A stretch of 64,000 bases of DNA from Sipunculus nudus (Eukaryota; Annelida; Sipuncula; Golfingiida; Sipunculidae), in NCBI GenBank assembly GCA_026874595.1, contig CM049309.1:94324723-94388722 (forward strand), in the 5' to 3' direction. The notes beneath the pieces are model-generated. The model ran no database searches, had not been told where the DNA came from, and saw only the letters and a list, made by a program, of their open reading frames with translations. Position 1 is the stretch's first letter. The number at the start of each line of letters is the position of its first letter. Below are positions 19,248 through 30,832 of this stretch, piece after piece. A program made the translations under genes and the position numbers.

Positions 19248-22200
19248 TTACATGTCATATGCCTTGAGGAGACGTATAACAGAGCGATAGCCGTTCTGTT
19301 TTGCGATGTCAATTGCCTTTGAGCCGTCACTAGCCATTATATTGACGTCACATCCAGACTGTAAAAGTTCGCGCACAACGCCCGTGTGTCCCTCCCACGC
19401 CGCCAGGTGGAGCGGCGTAAGGTCCTTCAACTCCTCGAACCACTGAGTAGCGTCCATATCACTGCCTGCTGCAATAAGTAAGCGCAGAATGCCCTTATAT
19501 CCGAGCTGAGCTGCTAGGTGTATTGGTAACACGTAGGCTGCCTTGCTGAATGTAACCTGCAGATCCACGGCTGCGCCATGCTTCAACAGAACCTGGACCA
19601 GGCCCTGGTGGTTGCCTTTAACAGCAAGGTGCAATGACGTGAATCCCGCACTGTCCTGTTTATTTAACTCTGCCCCAAGCGACAGCAGTGCTTCTGTAGC
19701 CTTTTCGTAGCCCCCTTCAGCAGCCAAGTGTAATGGGGTAATTTCGGACCGGCCACGACATTTCTTCACCACGTCCACATTTATACCTGACATCACGAGG
19801 AATTTAATAATGGCCGTGTGGCCCCCTTGCGCCGCCTGGTGGAGGGCGGTAATATCGTCACTGCCATCCGAATGAGCAAGCTGATGAAGATTGCACTTGG
19901 CTGCCAGTAAGAGACGAGTCACACCCAGCTGACCATTCTGAGCAGCAAAATGCAATGCAGTAAAACCGCTGGTATCCTTTGCGTTGACATGACAACCAGC
20001 CTGGACCAAAATTCGAACAGTATCAGCGCGCCCGAAAGCAGACGCCAAATGGAAGGGCGTGATGCCCCATGTCTGACCCTGAGACTTTTCCGGGTCCACA
20101 GGACTTCCGGCTTTTATTAAAGTTTTAACAATTGTACCATGGCCATACTGTGCCGCTTGATGGATGGGCAGACAGTTTGTGTGTTCATCAAAAGAGGCAG
20201 CGGCCTTCACTGAGGCACCTGCCTTTAATAGCACCTGAATGATTTGAGGAAAATTTCTGCTTGCTGCCCAGTGCATCGCCGACCACCCATTAGATTTCTG
20301 TGCGTTTACGTTGCAGCCCAGTGCTATCAGCTCCTTGACCGTGTAGAAATGTCCAGCTTCACATGCCAGATGTAAAGCAGTCACACCTTCTTCACCATTC
20401 CATACTTTTGTGGCATCGACGTCACTTCCTGCTTCAACGAGCATTCGCACGACCTGTGTATGTCCTTCCTGGGCGGCTTGGTGCAGCGCTAGAACGTTTG
20501 AATTATTTTCAAACGAGGCTTTTTGTTTCACGTTGCACTTGTGCTTAATCAGTAGTTGTACAAGCTCGACGTACCCACGTTCTGCGGCCGCATGTACCGC
20601 TGACCAGCCATCACTGCGACACTGATGAAGGTTACAGCCAGCTTTGATGAGAGTGTTGACCATGTCCTGGTCTCCGTTACGCACTGCGATGTAAGCAGGC
20701 GTGAAGCCAGAGACGTCACGGTAAGCGTGCATGGCGTTAACATCTGCTTTAGCTTTGAGAAGAATCTCAACAATATCTTTACGGTTGTTCATGACAGCGA
20801 GGTGTAACGGTGTCACGTTAGAGAGTTCATAGAACATTGCAGTTTTGTTTACATCTGCGCCTGCCGCTATTAATGTTTTCACGATGTTTTTAAACCCTTG
20901 TTCACAGGCTGTATGCAGCACAGTGCAACCCTGTTTAATTTCAAAGTTAACATTGGCACCAAGTTCAATTAAAGTTTCCACTATGGTAAGGTCTCCCTGG
21001 TCCACTGCGATGTATAATGGCGTAATGTTGCCGTTATCGGCCGTCACTGTCGCGTTAATGTCCAGTCCAGAACGGATCAGCTCTCTGACCATTGGTTCTT
21101 TGCCTTTCGCAACCGCTATATGCAACAAAGACGGCCCGCCGTCCTTCTCAGTCCTGTGAATATCTGCGCCAGCATCTAACAGAGCCCGGGCAGCCGCTGT
21201 CTGTCCCTCACGTACAGCAAGGTAAAGTGCTGTCATGCCTGTCGAGGTGACGTCATCTTTGTTCACCCCAAGTCGGATTAGTTTGGGTATTAACTCTGCA
21301 TGGTCACAGCCAGCAGCCAGATGCAGGCATGTGACGTCTGCGAACTCGGGCACTGCACACTTAAGCGTGATGTCAGCACCAGCATCAACCAATAGTTGCA
21401 CCATTTCCTCAACGCCCGCCCTGACGGCTAAGTGGACTGGGCTGAAATCGTCACAGCCGTTGAACGCTGAAGTCACATTAACATTGCATTTGCCCTTAAT
21501 TAGTGCTTTAGCGACACTAAGAAGGCCATTTTGCGCCGCCATGTGTATTGGAGTAAAACCATCACTGGCCTGGGCATCTACATCACAGCCTGCTTGTATC
21601 AGTGCTTGGACCATGTGTTGGTTGCCGGTGTTTGTTGCCATATGTAACACGGAGATATTTGAGGCTTCTACGCAGGATTTCATGGCGTTTACGTTCACCG
21701 CGCGTTTTCCATCCACTGCGTGATTCAGGAGGAGAATCATAATATCTTGGTTGCCGAACTCGGCGGCACAATGCAGAGCCGTGCTTCCATCGCTGGCGCA
21801 GATGTTGACGTCAGAGCCACGTGACAGCAGCACTTTTACCACGTCATAATGACCTAGTGCTGACGCAGTGTGCAGTGCCGTAATGTCTTTGTGAGAGCCG
21901 AATGACTTCCGTGCGTTCACATCGGCTCCAGTTTTTGCGAGCTGCGCAACAACAGCCGCATTTCCTGCTCTGGCGGCCAAGTACAATGGCGTCACTTCCG
22001 ATCCGACAACCAGTCCGTTAAGATCATACATGTCACAGGTTGGAGGGAAAAGAATGACGGCACCCGGATCTTTAAGATTTATCCCTTTACCAAACTTGTA
22101 GCCGTCGTCTGCTCTCGCTTCGATTTCCGCGCCTTTCTTCAGCAAATAGTCACAAGTGTCCATGAGACCATAGAAAGCGGCCACGTGTAGTGGAGTGACC

Positions 22201-22370
22201 CCTGATACGTTCTTGGCTTTGGTATCCGCGCCTGCTCTCAGTAGTACTTCGACCTGAAGGTCCTCCAAAGGCCGAATGTTGGTGGCGGTGGCGCTGCGAT
22301 TTCCCATTCGGAGCAGAGACCGGACTTGTGCTTGTTTCCAAATCGCATAATGCAGCGGGCCCCATCCGTC
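19248..22370 (-). CDS. Gene A exon 3: ankyrin-repeat protein, main exon (1040 codons plus stop)
   Basis: This exon holds 28 recognisable ankyrin repeats with cores such as GVTPLHVAA, GFTALHFAA, DLTPLHLAA and GSKAIDIAK. Together with exon 2 it gives about 29 repeats in an 1105-residue protein. No kinase, death, SOCS, transmembrane or signal segment is seen, so it should be a soluble solenoid scaffold that binds other proteins; the partner is unknown. The frame is open further upstream to 22433, but the acceptor cactccag|GACGGATGG at 22371-22373 places the true exon start at 22370. That joins the exon 2 end EERDR in phase 0 to DGWGPLHYA, a normal repeat junction. From about repeat 16 on, repeats follow a period-three pattern (GW/GF type, NVLALHQAAQ type, GVTALHLA type). 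The last repeat is degenerate, as is common for a capping repeat. The stop is TAA at 19248-19250. Large intron-poor ankyrin genes are common in molluscs; the exact orthologue is not identified. Confidence 0.92.
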   Translation of the reverse strand, partial: DGWGPLHYAIWKQAQVRSLLRMGNRSATATNIRPLEDLQVEVLLRAGADTKAKNVSGVTPLHVAAFYGLMDTCDYLLKKGAEIEARADDGYKFGKGINLKDPGAVILFPPTCDMYDLNGLVVGSEVTPLYLAARAGNAAVVAQLAKTGADVNARKSFGSHKDITALHTASALGHYDVVKVLLSRGSDVNICASDGSTALHCAAEFGNQDIMILLLNHAVDGKRAVNVNAMKSCVEASNISVLHMATNTGNQHMVQALIQAGCDVDAQASDGFTPIHMAAQNGLLSVAKALIKGKCNVNVTSAFNGCDDFSPVHLAVRAGVEEMVQLLVDAGADITLKCAVPEFADVTCLHLAAGCDHAELIPKLIRLGVNKDDVTSTGMTALYLAVREGQTAAARALLDAGADIHRTEKDGGPSLLHIAVAKGKEPMVRELIRSGLDINATVTADNGNITPLYIAVDQGDLTIVETLIELGANVNFEIKQGCTVLHTACEQGFKNIVKTLIAAGADVNKTAMFYELSNVTPLHLAVMNNRKDIVEILLKAKADVNAMHAYRDVSGFTPAYIAVRNGDQDMVNTLIKAGCNLHQCRSDGWSAVHAAAERGYVELVQLLIKHKCNVKQKASFENNSNVLALHQAAQEGHTQVVRMLVEAGSDVDATKVWNGEEGVTALHLACEAGHFYTVKELIALGCNVNAQKSNGWSAMHWAASRNFPQIIQVLLKAGASVKAAASFDEHTNCLPIHQAAQYGHGTIVKTLIKAGSPVDPEKSQGQTWGITPFHLASAFGRADTVRILVQAGCHVNAKDTSGFTALHFAAQNGQLGVTRLLLAAKCNLHQLAHSDGSDDITALHQAAQGGHTAIIKFLVMSGINVDVVKKCRGRSEITPLHLAAEGGYEKATEALLSLGAELNKQDSAGFTSLHLAVKGNHQGLVQVLLKHGAAVDLQVTFSKAAYVLPIHLAAQLGYKGILRLLIAAGSDMDATQWFEELKDLTPLHLAAWEGHTGVVRELLQSGCDVNIMASDGSKAIDIAKQNGYRSVIRLLKAYDM

Positions 22371-22797
22371 CTGGAGTGACAAATTAAATGATTTCATTAC
22401 TCCATAGCTGATGATTTCTTCATTAATGTACATGATAACGTGATTTCGGAGAGCACATCATCAAGCCAACCTTATAAAGCTCTGTAAAATAGTTGATATA
22501 CCTGTTCTTTTTTGTGGGGATATTCACAAATTTAACATATTCTCTACCGTTTTATACCTTCAACCACCATTTGTTTAATTTATGCCGTTTACATAATTTT
22601 AGGCTTATTTACTGGTTTTAAACTGTTTTTAGAATGGTCCTAAACACTCACGAGACCCTGTCCGGGCAAAGTCCTGGATACGTCCCTGTATGTCCTTATA
22701 TCTGTTCTGAATAGTAAAATAGGTTTATATAACCAAAACTGATATTTTTATTCTTTAGATACCGATGGACGATGTGAAAAGCTGACATTGTACTCAC
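22371..22797 (-). other. Gene A intron 2 (427 bp)
   Basis: Begins GTGAGT (22797 down to 22792) and ends ctccag (AG at 22371-22372). AT-rich, with no other feature seen. Confidence 0.75.
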
Positions 22798-22896
22798 TCT
22801 GTCGCGTTCTTCCAGAGCCGTCTCCCCTCGCTCCTTTACGAGTTTTTGGACATTTGCCAGATCGCTTCGGATGATCGCATCGAGCAGAGGGAAGTT
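22798..22896 (-). CDS. Gene A exon 2: 33 codons, first ankyrin repeat
   Basis: Bounded by a strong acceptor (a run of eight T then cag, AG at 22897-22898) and a consensus donor (GACAGA|GTGAGT). It is exactly 99 nt, phase 0 at both ends, and encodes one ankyrin-repeat length. NFPLLDAIIRSDLANVQKLV forms the first helix pair, and ALEERDR runs into DGWGPLHYA of exon 3. It is too short to stand out as a long frame; the evidence is the splice signals plus the repeat fit. It gives the protein its N-terminal capping repeat. Confidence 0.8.
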
Positions 22897-24297
22897 CTGA
22901 AAAAAAAGGGTGAACCCAGGTCTACGGATTTATGTTAAGATGAGACTGTTTGCAAGGGAGTCATAAACATATACATCATGGTTTCAGCCCTAATACAGAT
23001 TGTACTTGTAGCTGTGTATCACAGGCACTTGACATAATGCATTAACCGGATGGGCGATATTATAAGCATTAATGGACCGTCTCCGGCACCGACCGGTATA
23101 GCATTTCGTTATATGTTATTGTGATGTTTGTTACTGTGATAGTATGCCATCGGGCAGGTACATGCATATATGAAGAGAGTGATAATTATAGTCTTACATT
23201 TTAAGCAGAGGGAATCGTTTATCTGAGTGCAAATGTTAAACTTTGTCAAAAGGCTATACATGAGTCATTTCATATAAATCAGATATGTGACAATGGTGGT
23301 GTTTATTACGTAAGTGACAGTTATATGCTATTTAAAAGTGACCCAGAAGCAAAGAACAGTTGACAAACATTTTCTCAGACAACCAAAGAATCAAATTATT
23401 TTTACGGCTCAGTCAACGACGAAAAGAGTCCCGGGTGTGATTGTTTGCTGACTGGATGATCACGCTAGTTATACGGGCATTACAGGAAAGGCAAATTTTA
23501 TTGCACATGAACTTTGGTAAAATACTGATCAATGATGGCCTGTGTTGAGAAAGCTCTTCATGCATTCAAGTTATCTGGGTGTAATCAATAAAATATTTTT
23601 TTTTCTTTTTTTTTTAATTAATTCAACAAATATTACATATCACCACATATAACAAAACAACACTTATCCAAGAACATTATGTACCTGTACAATTAAATAT
23701 GAACAAACACATTCAAGAAGAGGCAAGAAATATCGGTGAATGGTACCCAGACTGAAGTATAGAATTCCCAAACCTATACACATACACATATGCATGCATA
23801 TATATATACATATATTTACATATATTTTTGTACACAAACACACGCACATACACATGTACACAAACATGTACATATATGCGTTTTATCCAGTCAAGTCTAG
23901 TTGCAAACCATTCCACTTTTTGTCATGCGCGTCTTTCTTTCCTCTGATGATTGTTTTATTTTCTTCAATAAAGTATATTTGTTTATCATAACATTTAAGT
24001 GAATGAAATATTGGCAAACTGTTTTAACATCTACACATCCATATATATTTTTTAACAATAGTATAACCATATCTGTGAGTGCATTCCAGTAACGTTAAAC
24101 GGCACTGTTGACATGGTAAGGTTACAACAATTCTCTATAGTCTTTCATATAAAAAATTTAAGCAGCTGAACTGTAGTTCTATTAAAGCAATTGTGAAATT
24201 ATTACATTTTGCAGTGGTGTCAATTTATCTTCCAGGGTGGAGGGGGGGGGAGGGATTACTCTCAGACCAACACATGCACACACACAAACACACACAC

Positions 24298-24330
<33 letters not shown>

Positions 24331-25381
24331 CCCCTTTTAAGATTCTGTATGACACCTTTCAAATATATATATTTAATTACATTTCAAATTTATTACAATA
24401 GAGTATTAGGTTTTAGAAAATAAGGTAAGGTTCCAGTATATGTTAATTCTAAACCAGGTTTAGATAAAATATTTCATAGAAAACTCATTAATGGAATCAA
24501 AGTCTATATACATTTATTTATCAATATATTTTCATTGACATCCCCCCTTGCCAAAAGTAGCGGGGGATATATGCCCCCCCCCCCCCCCCATATAGACGCC
24601 CCTGCATTTTTGGATTCCTTCAAATTGTTTATCTGACCAACATTTTAAAAAGAAAATCGTTAAATTTGTTTATTTCAATTTGGCAAACTTCGATTAAATT
24701 CTTACAGAGATAATAATAAAGAAATAATTTCTGAAATTTCGGGAATACAGGAAAGTGGTCATACAACCGTACACCAGTACCCAGTGCATGCTATTACAAT
24801 CGTCTCATTCGGCCAATTATATCAAATGGCGAACACAAGCCATTGTGAATATTATAATAGCAGCGTATGACTTGTTTCTGGTTACTCAATTGTCTACAAA
24901 GCAAAGTCGCTGGAATTGCAATCTGCCACGTGACAAGGTGGCACAGTCATTACAAGGGGTGTTCCAGCAGTATAATAAAAGCGGCATAGAAATAAACACG
25001 TGAAAGGGCCAGATATGTCTGTTTGAGGACTACTGGTGCAGTGACTATCCTGTCCTTGATAAATAAGCCCAGTCCACCTTTGTTGGTTGCAACACCTGTG
25101 ATATCTCAAGCCTGATAAAACGAGCCTACTCCCGCAGCTGGGAGTTGTTAGAACCGGGAATAATGAACACTTCTCTGTATAGGTACATTACTCAGGTGGG
25201 AGAACTTGCCGGGATATGTCAACCAACGATATGCGAGGCAACAAGAGAGTTTCCAGTTTCAAATCAAAAGCACTGAATTCACTATTAATTCACTGAAATA
25301 TTTTTCGACGAAAAAAAAAAAAAAATGAGCGAGATAAAAAAAGGAGTGTATGATTCATTAATCGCCCGAAGTAACTGCCAA
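22897..25381 (-). other. Gene A intron 1, proximal part: simple repeats, no gene seen
   Basis: AT-rich sequence. It contains a T-rich run (23598-23617), a cryptic CA/TA tract (23775-23880), a G run (about 24242-24250), (CA)n at about 24269-24299 directly followed by (TA)n at 24305-24330, a 16-base C run (24574-24589) and a poly-A run (25311-25325). Short frames at 24755-25003 and 24894-25109 are not protein-like. Confidence 0.5.
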
Positions 25382-25735
25382 CGTACTCTGACTTTCAGAG
25401 TTTTAGGGCATCGTACTCTGACTTTCAGAGCTTTAGGCCTTCGTTCTGTCTTTCAGAGTTGTAGGGCGTCGTACTCTGACTTTCAGAGTTTTGGGGCACC
25501 GTACTCTGATTTTCATAGGTAAAGGGCTTCGTACTCTGCTCCCAGAGTGTTAGGGCCTCTTACTCTGGCTTTCAGAGCTTAAGGGCCTCATTCGATTGTT
25601 TTCAAAGTTTTAGTGCCTCATTCGCTGGTTTTCACAGTTTTAGGGCACCATTCTCTAGTTTTCAAAGTTCTAGGGCCTCATGCACTGGTTTTTTAGAGTT
25701 TTGGGGCTTTATATTCCGACTTTCAGCGTGAATGA
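25382..25735. repeat. Minisatellite, 29-30 bp unit, about 12 diverged copies
   Basis: The unit is 'cgtactctgactttcagagt' plus 'tttagggcat'. Copies decay from left to right: the first four are near-identical, while later ones read 'cattcgctggttttcacagt'. It lies inside gene A intron 1. Confidence 0.9.
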
Positions 25736-27276
25736 TATATCACAACTAATCCATAAACATTAGTTGTGCACTCAATATTAACAGTTGTCAAATTATTGCT
25801 ACAATTTCCAGTAGTTGTTTAGATAAAAACGTGTGTTTTTTAGCCATATATTTGTTGTAAAAACAAGACAATTTACGTGTTTACCGGGTATGGCCTGATA
25901 GCGCCAACACATGAAGTAATGCGTATTACAGATGAGAAACAGACTACTTCACTTTTCTAAGTGCTTCATACTCCTAACCTACAAAGCTCTCAAAATACAA
26001 GAACAGGTGTTATATATAAGTATATACCTGTACGTCAGGGCTATAAATACCAACTTGACCGAGGACGTAAAGTGTAGTAAAAGCTGAGTTCGTGACGTTC
26101 ATTCCCCTCACCTTTAACCGTTAGAATATACGGTTAAAAACCAGTAGCAGCACACATCGCTACCTACTTATTTACACCCCAACACCATGAGAGGCGTATC
26201 GACTGTGGGACACGTGACCAGGTTGATCGTGCTAATTGATAGGGCTCTTGACACTTCTGGATAACCAAAGATTGCAGACAGTTCAAACTCCCATGCAAGG
26301 CGTGAACTCAGAGGCTGGTATACTTACATTCTATATCCCCGACATTATAAGCTGAAGATATGGTTTTATCCCCCTGCTTTACATTGTACCTCACGGGCAT
26401 ATAACCCGTTCTTTTGTTCGGACAGATCCGTGCTATTCCGGTTAGGAACGGTTTTTCCACGGGCCGTGTTCACCTGCTTGATATTCGGCGTAGTTTCTGA
26501 TAGGTGGCGCTGCGATAGACTCCTCTGATAATTAAAAAAAAGTGCCACATGCCCCAGGATTTATGAGGATATATAAAAAATGACATCTTGAGGCACAAAA
26601 CCGCAGTGTCCAAAACCTACCAAGACCTAATGCCGACATTCCAAGATGTGTTGCTGTGATGCAGTTGCGTGACAACGATATAGTACCACCGTCAAATAAA
26701 ATATGTTCATAAACATTTAAAGTATAAAATATGAAGCCGTTGTATCACAATATAACTTATATACATAAACATATCTGCAATAAACTGTACAAGCGTGCAG
26801 TATAATCGGCATGATCAGAGAACTTAAATGTACACCATGTCTAAAAACCACACAGGAACAGAAACGGTAAAACCAGGACATGGAGGGTGCTTTATCCTTT
26901 TAGCTTGGCTGACAGCAGCGGGCCGTCATAGAGCGGGGTACCAGTCTTATATTGACAAGAATTACTAAACTCCTATTCAGGAATTGTAGGCAAAAAATCA
27001 TATCCCTCCAATGCAATAGGTATTGTACATACAGCAAGGTGCAGGTGTACATGTTGTGACGAGAGTAGAATTAACGGATAAAATATGGCAGATTTTTATT
27101 GTATCAAAACAGAAAAACAGTTTTATGTGTTGTGATAGGAATATGTATACGAAATAAAACATGTAATAGGCATGCGTTTGTGCAGCATAAACAAAATGTT
27201 TTTTTTTTTAAGAGAAGAGACTATTCACCATCGTCCCAAGATACTTTACTGGAAGAGGTTTGTTTTGTGTCGAAAC
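25736..27276 (-). other. Gene A intron 1, middle part: no gene seen
   Basis: Intron sequence without clear repeats. A minus-strand frame at 26366-26548 has no splice support or recognisable motif. A poly-T run lies at about 27199-27209. Confidence 0.45.
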
Positions 27277-27800
27277 GAACAGGTTGGAGGATACCTCCAA
27301 GCATACGTCTTACGAACATGTTGAAGGATACATTCACGCATACATCATACGAACAGGTGAAAGGGTGCCTCCATGCATACGTCTTACAAACAGGTGGAAA
27401 GATGCCTCCACGCATACTTCATACGAACAGGTGGAAGGATGCCTCCATGCATACGTCATACGAACAAGTGCAAGGATGCCTCCCTACATACGTCATACGA
27501 ACAGGTGGAAAGATGCCTCCACGCATACGTCATACGAACAGGTGGAAGGATGCCTCCACGCATACATCATACGAACAGGTGGAACGATGCCTCCACGAAT
27601 TTGTTATACAAACAGTTGGAAGGATATCTATACGCATACGGCATACGAACAGGTGGAAAGATGCCTCCACGCATACGCCATACAAACAAGTGGAAGGATA
27701 CCTCCACGCATACTTCATAAGAACAGGTGGAAGGATGCCTTCACGCATACGTCTTACGAACAGGTGGAAGGATGCCTCCACGCATACGTCATAGGAACAG
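27277..27800. repeat. Minisatellite, 37-bp unit, 14 copies
   Basis: Unit: 'gaacaggtggaaggatgcct' followed by 'ccacgcatacgtcatac'. Fourteen copies cover 27277-27794, with a partial 'gaacag' after. Because 37 is not divisible by three, the peptide cycles through all frames, which creates long apparent frames on both strands. The array ends 18 bases from the gene A exon 1 donor. Most copies contain CAGGTG. Confidence 0.95.
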
Positions 27801-27818
27801 CTACAACAGTATTCTTAC

Positions 27819-27914
27819 CTCATTCTTGGGAGGCGGGAACTCCGTTAACGTGTTCTCCCGCTCCAAGTACGTCATCCCGGGATCTTTCACTTCCTTCATT
27901 CTCATTACTTCCAT
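27819..27914 (-). CDS. Gene A exon 1: initiator exon (32 codons)
   Basis: Starts at ATG 27914-27912 in context ACGATGG, with an in-frame TGA two codons upstream, so translation cannot begin further 5' in this exon. It runs 96 nt to a strong donor AATGAG|GTAAGA (intron first base 27818). It encodes MEVMRMKEVKDPGMTYLERE and ends in TEFPPPKNE, a charged, Pro-containing N-terminal tail. Phase 0 matches exon 2. A very short upstream frame (ATGGAATGA) overlaps the leader just before the start. Linkage to exon 2 across a 4.9 kb intron is inference from phase, strand and lack of a better candidate. Confidence 0.6.
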
Positions 27915-28182
27915 CGTTCATTCCATGCCAGAGAAACTGATGCGGTCGCACATCTAAAGACACATTAATGCTTTACATATTTTCTATATGACCGTGCATG
28001 GCATGTGTCTTCTCCTTTAATAAAAACACAACTTGCATTAATATTTTACCCAAGTCGGAGTGATACGATGACATTCATAGCAATAAGTTTATCCATTCAG
28101 GGATACATCTTAATTATACAATTAAATTATATCAATGGACGAATATGATTCTATCATATACGTTTTCTCTGGTTTCCTGCAT

Positions 28183-28184
<2 letters not shown>
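27915..28184 (-). promoter_or_regulatory. Gene A leader or near-upstream region
   Basis: Immediately 5' of the gene A start. A possible acceptor (tgtctttag, AG at 27954-27955) suggests the leader may be spliced from a more distal noncoding exon. No TATA box or clear initiator was found. Confidence 0.25.

Positions 28185-28241
<57 letters not shown>
28185..28241. repeat. (TA)n microsatellite
   Basis: About 57 bases of uninterrupted TA. It generates the poly-Tyr-Ile run in spurious frames on both strands. Confidence 0.95.
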
Positions 28242-28245
<4 letters not shown>

Positions 28246-30832
28246 CTATGGGGACCCGTTGTGTCCCGTTGCAGAGGAAGGGTATATTGCCGCCTAGTGT
28301 GTCCCCAAACCCGTAAGGTAGCGAACTCCCCAGACCCGTAAGTTAGCGACATCCGGTGCTCGATATGGAACCAATTATTTATGTCTTTGTGGTATTGAGC
28401 CAAAGTGAAAGTCAGCAATGGCGGGGTGGAAAGCGTTGTGATGTTGTGCGACAGACCTGTGATGAGATGTCGCCTCGAATTCAATTTTGTGCAAGTGGAA
28501 GTGCCAAACTGGTGTGCATTCTGTAAGTAAGGGCATCTGACTGGCGCTGATAGCAAAATTGGCCCACTGTAATGGCCCGTCTCTGTGGAATTTCTGGGAC
28601 AAAGAAACAAAGAGAGAGGACAATTATAGAAATAGATAGAAGAAGACTCGCCATTCATATTGTATGAAATGTCTGTTTTTAGTAGTTAAACTTTTTCCCT
28701 TAGAATGCTATCATTTCGGAACGGAATTATGTAAGAAAAACTGTTATTCTTTCAAAACTAAAATATATATGATACATTCGACGTATGTATTTAATAAAAC
28801 ATAACTCTATAGAGTAGGCATGTAAAAACACTCTTCCTATGTAAGGTAGGAAATAGCTCATGTTACGGCTCGCCATGTACACTGCCGCCTTAAAAATGTG
28901 TGTTGACAGTCGTGTTCACACAGGATCCCTTACATTGTTGGTGATAATGGTTCTAATGATTATACCCAAAGAGCATAATGAAATGAAAACGCTTCAGTTA
29001 GCTATAATTTTATACTGAAGTATCAGGGCTGCTAATGCATGCTTGCAGGGAGTGATCGACCGAGAACCTTAGAGTCTGACTGGACAATATGTGCCTGGTG
29101 CCGGTCTGTAACCTCCGATAAATGATCATCCGATTTAACTGACATACACACGGAACCAACATGACAGCTGACACAGCCGCTAGTTTTCCGAGCTAGTTTC
29201 CCATTTTACCTTTTTGTCAGCCGTCAGTTTTCCAATGATGCCTTCTTCCTAAGGTGAAACTTTGTTACAATGTAAAATCAATATATTTGAACCTTTAGCG
29301 GGACATGGAAAGGGGTTATTTCTGAATTTAATTCCAAACAGCTTCCAAACGACCAAATGTGTCATCGTTAAGACATCTAACCAATTTTCAAATTAAACAC
29401 TACACAAACTATGAAAAAAAATTTAATTATTGTAAAGTTGCTTGAATTTGAGTCAGGCAGTACTGCGACGTATGATAACAAAGCGGTAGGTTTTATTGTG
29501 CAGGTGCAAGTTTATCGGAAAAAGTAATACACCCAGGATTTAATCTTAGGAGGCAAATATAATAGCTAGATGTTGCCTGGCATTCTCATTGTGTCACACA
29601 AATTTCATTCAGCTCTCACATAGTGGCTCAGATGTACAGACTGGCCGCTTTGACAGAAATAAAAAAGGAAACAGGAATATCAGTTAATCTTCACATAATA
29701 TGCCGCCGCTATGCATGTAAGCCGAGTCAGTAATTTAGGGACGACAAAGGAAGTATAAATAAATGTGACCGATCTATATTTATAATGACTGGGACCGTAA
29801 AGGCTCAGTCAGGACCATGCTATGCCCAACTTTTCAAGATGGCTGCCTGTATGTCGGTAATATTGGTTTTCAAAACGCACATCTTCTGACAGACACCAAA
29901 ATTAAAAATATTCATGGCAACCGTTCGAATGGTTCCTGATATAACTAACGCGACAGAGTTTCTAAGGTAGCTACATGTCGGCCGTATTGGATTTCTGGCA
30001 GGTCTAACATTTGGCAGCGTGAATTCTCTCACATGGACCAAGCCGATCATACACATGGTTCTTGAGATGACGCGCTACAGGATTCCAAGAGGGTGTGACG
30101 GATGGACGGAAGGCGGGGCATGTATAAAATATCCTTTATCTGAGCAACATAGCCCGGTTTAAATATGGCTACTGACCTTATCAACTCTTCAACGACAGGA
30201 AGTAATCCCATGGCAACAGTGGCACCGAAACTAGGTCATTTTAGGGAGTGATAAAAATAGTAAATATGCATTCATGAAAAGGTGAAGAATATAGAATTCA
30301 AAGACCTTGGATACAGGGTAATATCTTGTAACATAATTCACAGATACAAAGACCATCTAGACAGGGTCACGAGGCTGCCATTAAAGACGTGTAGATGTCA
30401 TCAACAGTTAATACAGAACAACATCACTATGACACCTCAACTAAATATTGACGTAATTAACTGAATTTATCAAGCATAGACGTATTAACTTACAGCATAC
30501 AAATCCAATATCACAGTCCACTTAAGTCGCTCATACACATTACGTTTTGACGTCACGGTGTAAATATCAACAATGAACGCCTCAAACGTAAACGGATTTA
30601 AACGACCATGAGAACGCCCATACAGGGCATTAACACCAACTTCATTAAATCTCCATGAAAGATTATCTAATCGCCCATAACGGTATACTATATCTCATTA
30701 AGCAACATTTCTGCGTGGTTAATGCGTACATACTTCAGTATAAAGGATTTTCTGTAAGCCCCTGCATTGCATATGTGGGAATAAAGCAGACAATGACTGA
30801 GCCGGCTGATTTTTCGTCTTGCAGAGATTAGT
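28242..30832. other. No supported gene
   Basis: A GC-richer segment at 28250-28620 is open on the minus strand (28122-28658), but the peptide is low-complexity, crosses the TA repeat and has no motif, so it is not called. The rest (28660-30830) is AT-rich. 29820-30120 has the 'ggatggacgga' style of the dispersed repeats near 14560, in the other orientation. No RNA gene seen. Confidence 0.4.

Noticed and set aside
20363-21723. Plus-strand frames antisense to the ankyrin exon (up to 162 codons)
   Set aside because: Shadows of the highly repetitive, GC-richer ankyrin coding strand.
22371-22433. ATG at 22433 as the start of the ankyrin protein
   Set aside because: It lies upstream of a good acceptor at 22371-22373. 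The residues it adds do not fit an ankyrin repeat, whereas the exon 2 junction does.
27099-27957. Three overlapping plus-strand frames of 76-231 codons over the 37-bp array
   Set aside because: All three frames encode the same cyclic peptide because 37 is not divisible by three. They overlap gene A exon 1 in antisense.
28122-28658. 178-codon minus-strand frame
   Set aside because: Runs through the (TA)n microsatellite, has no recognisable motif and no splice context.
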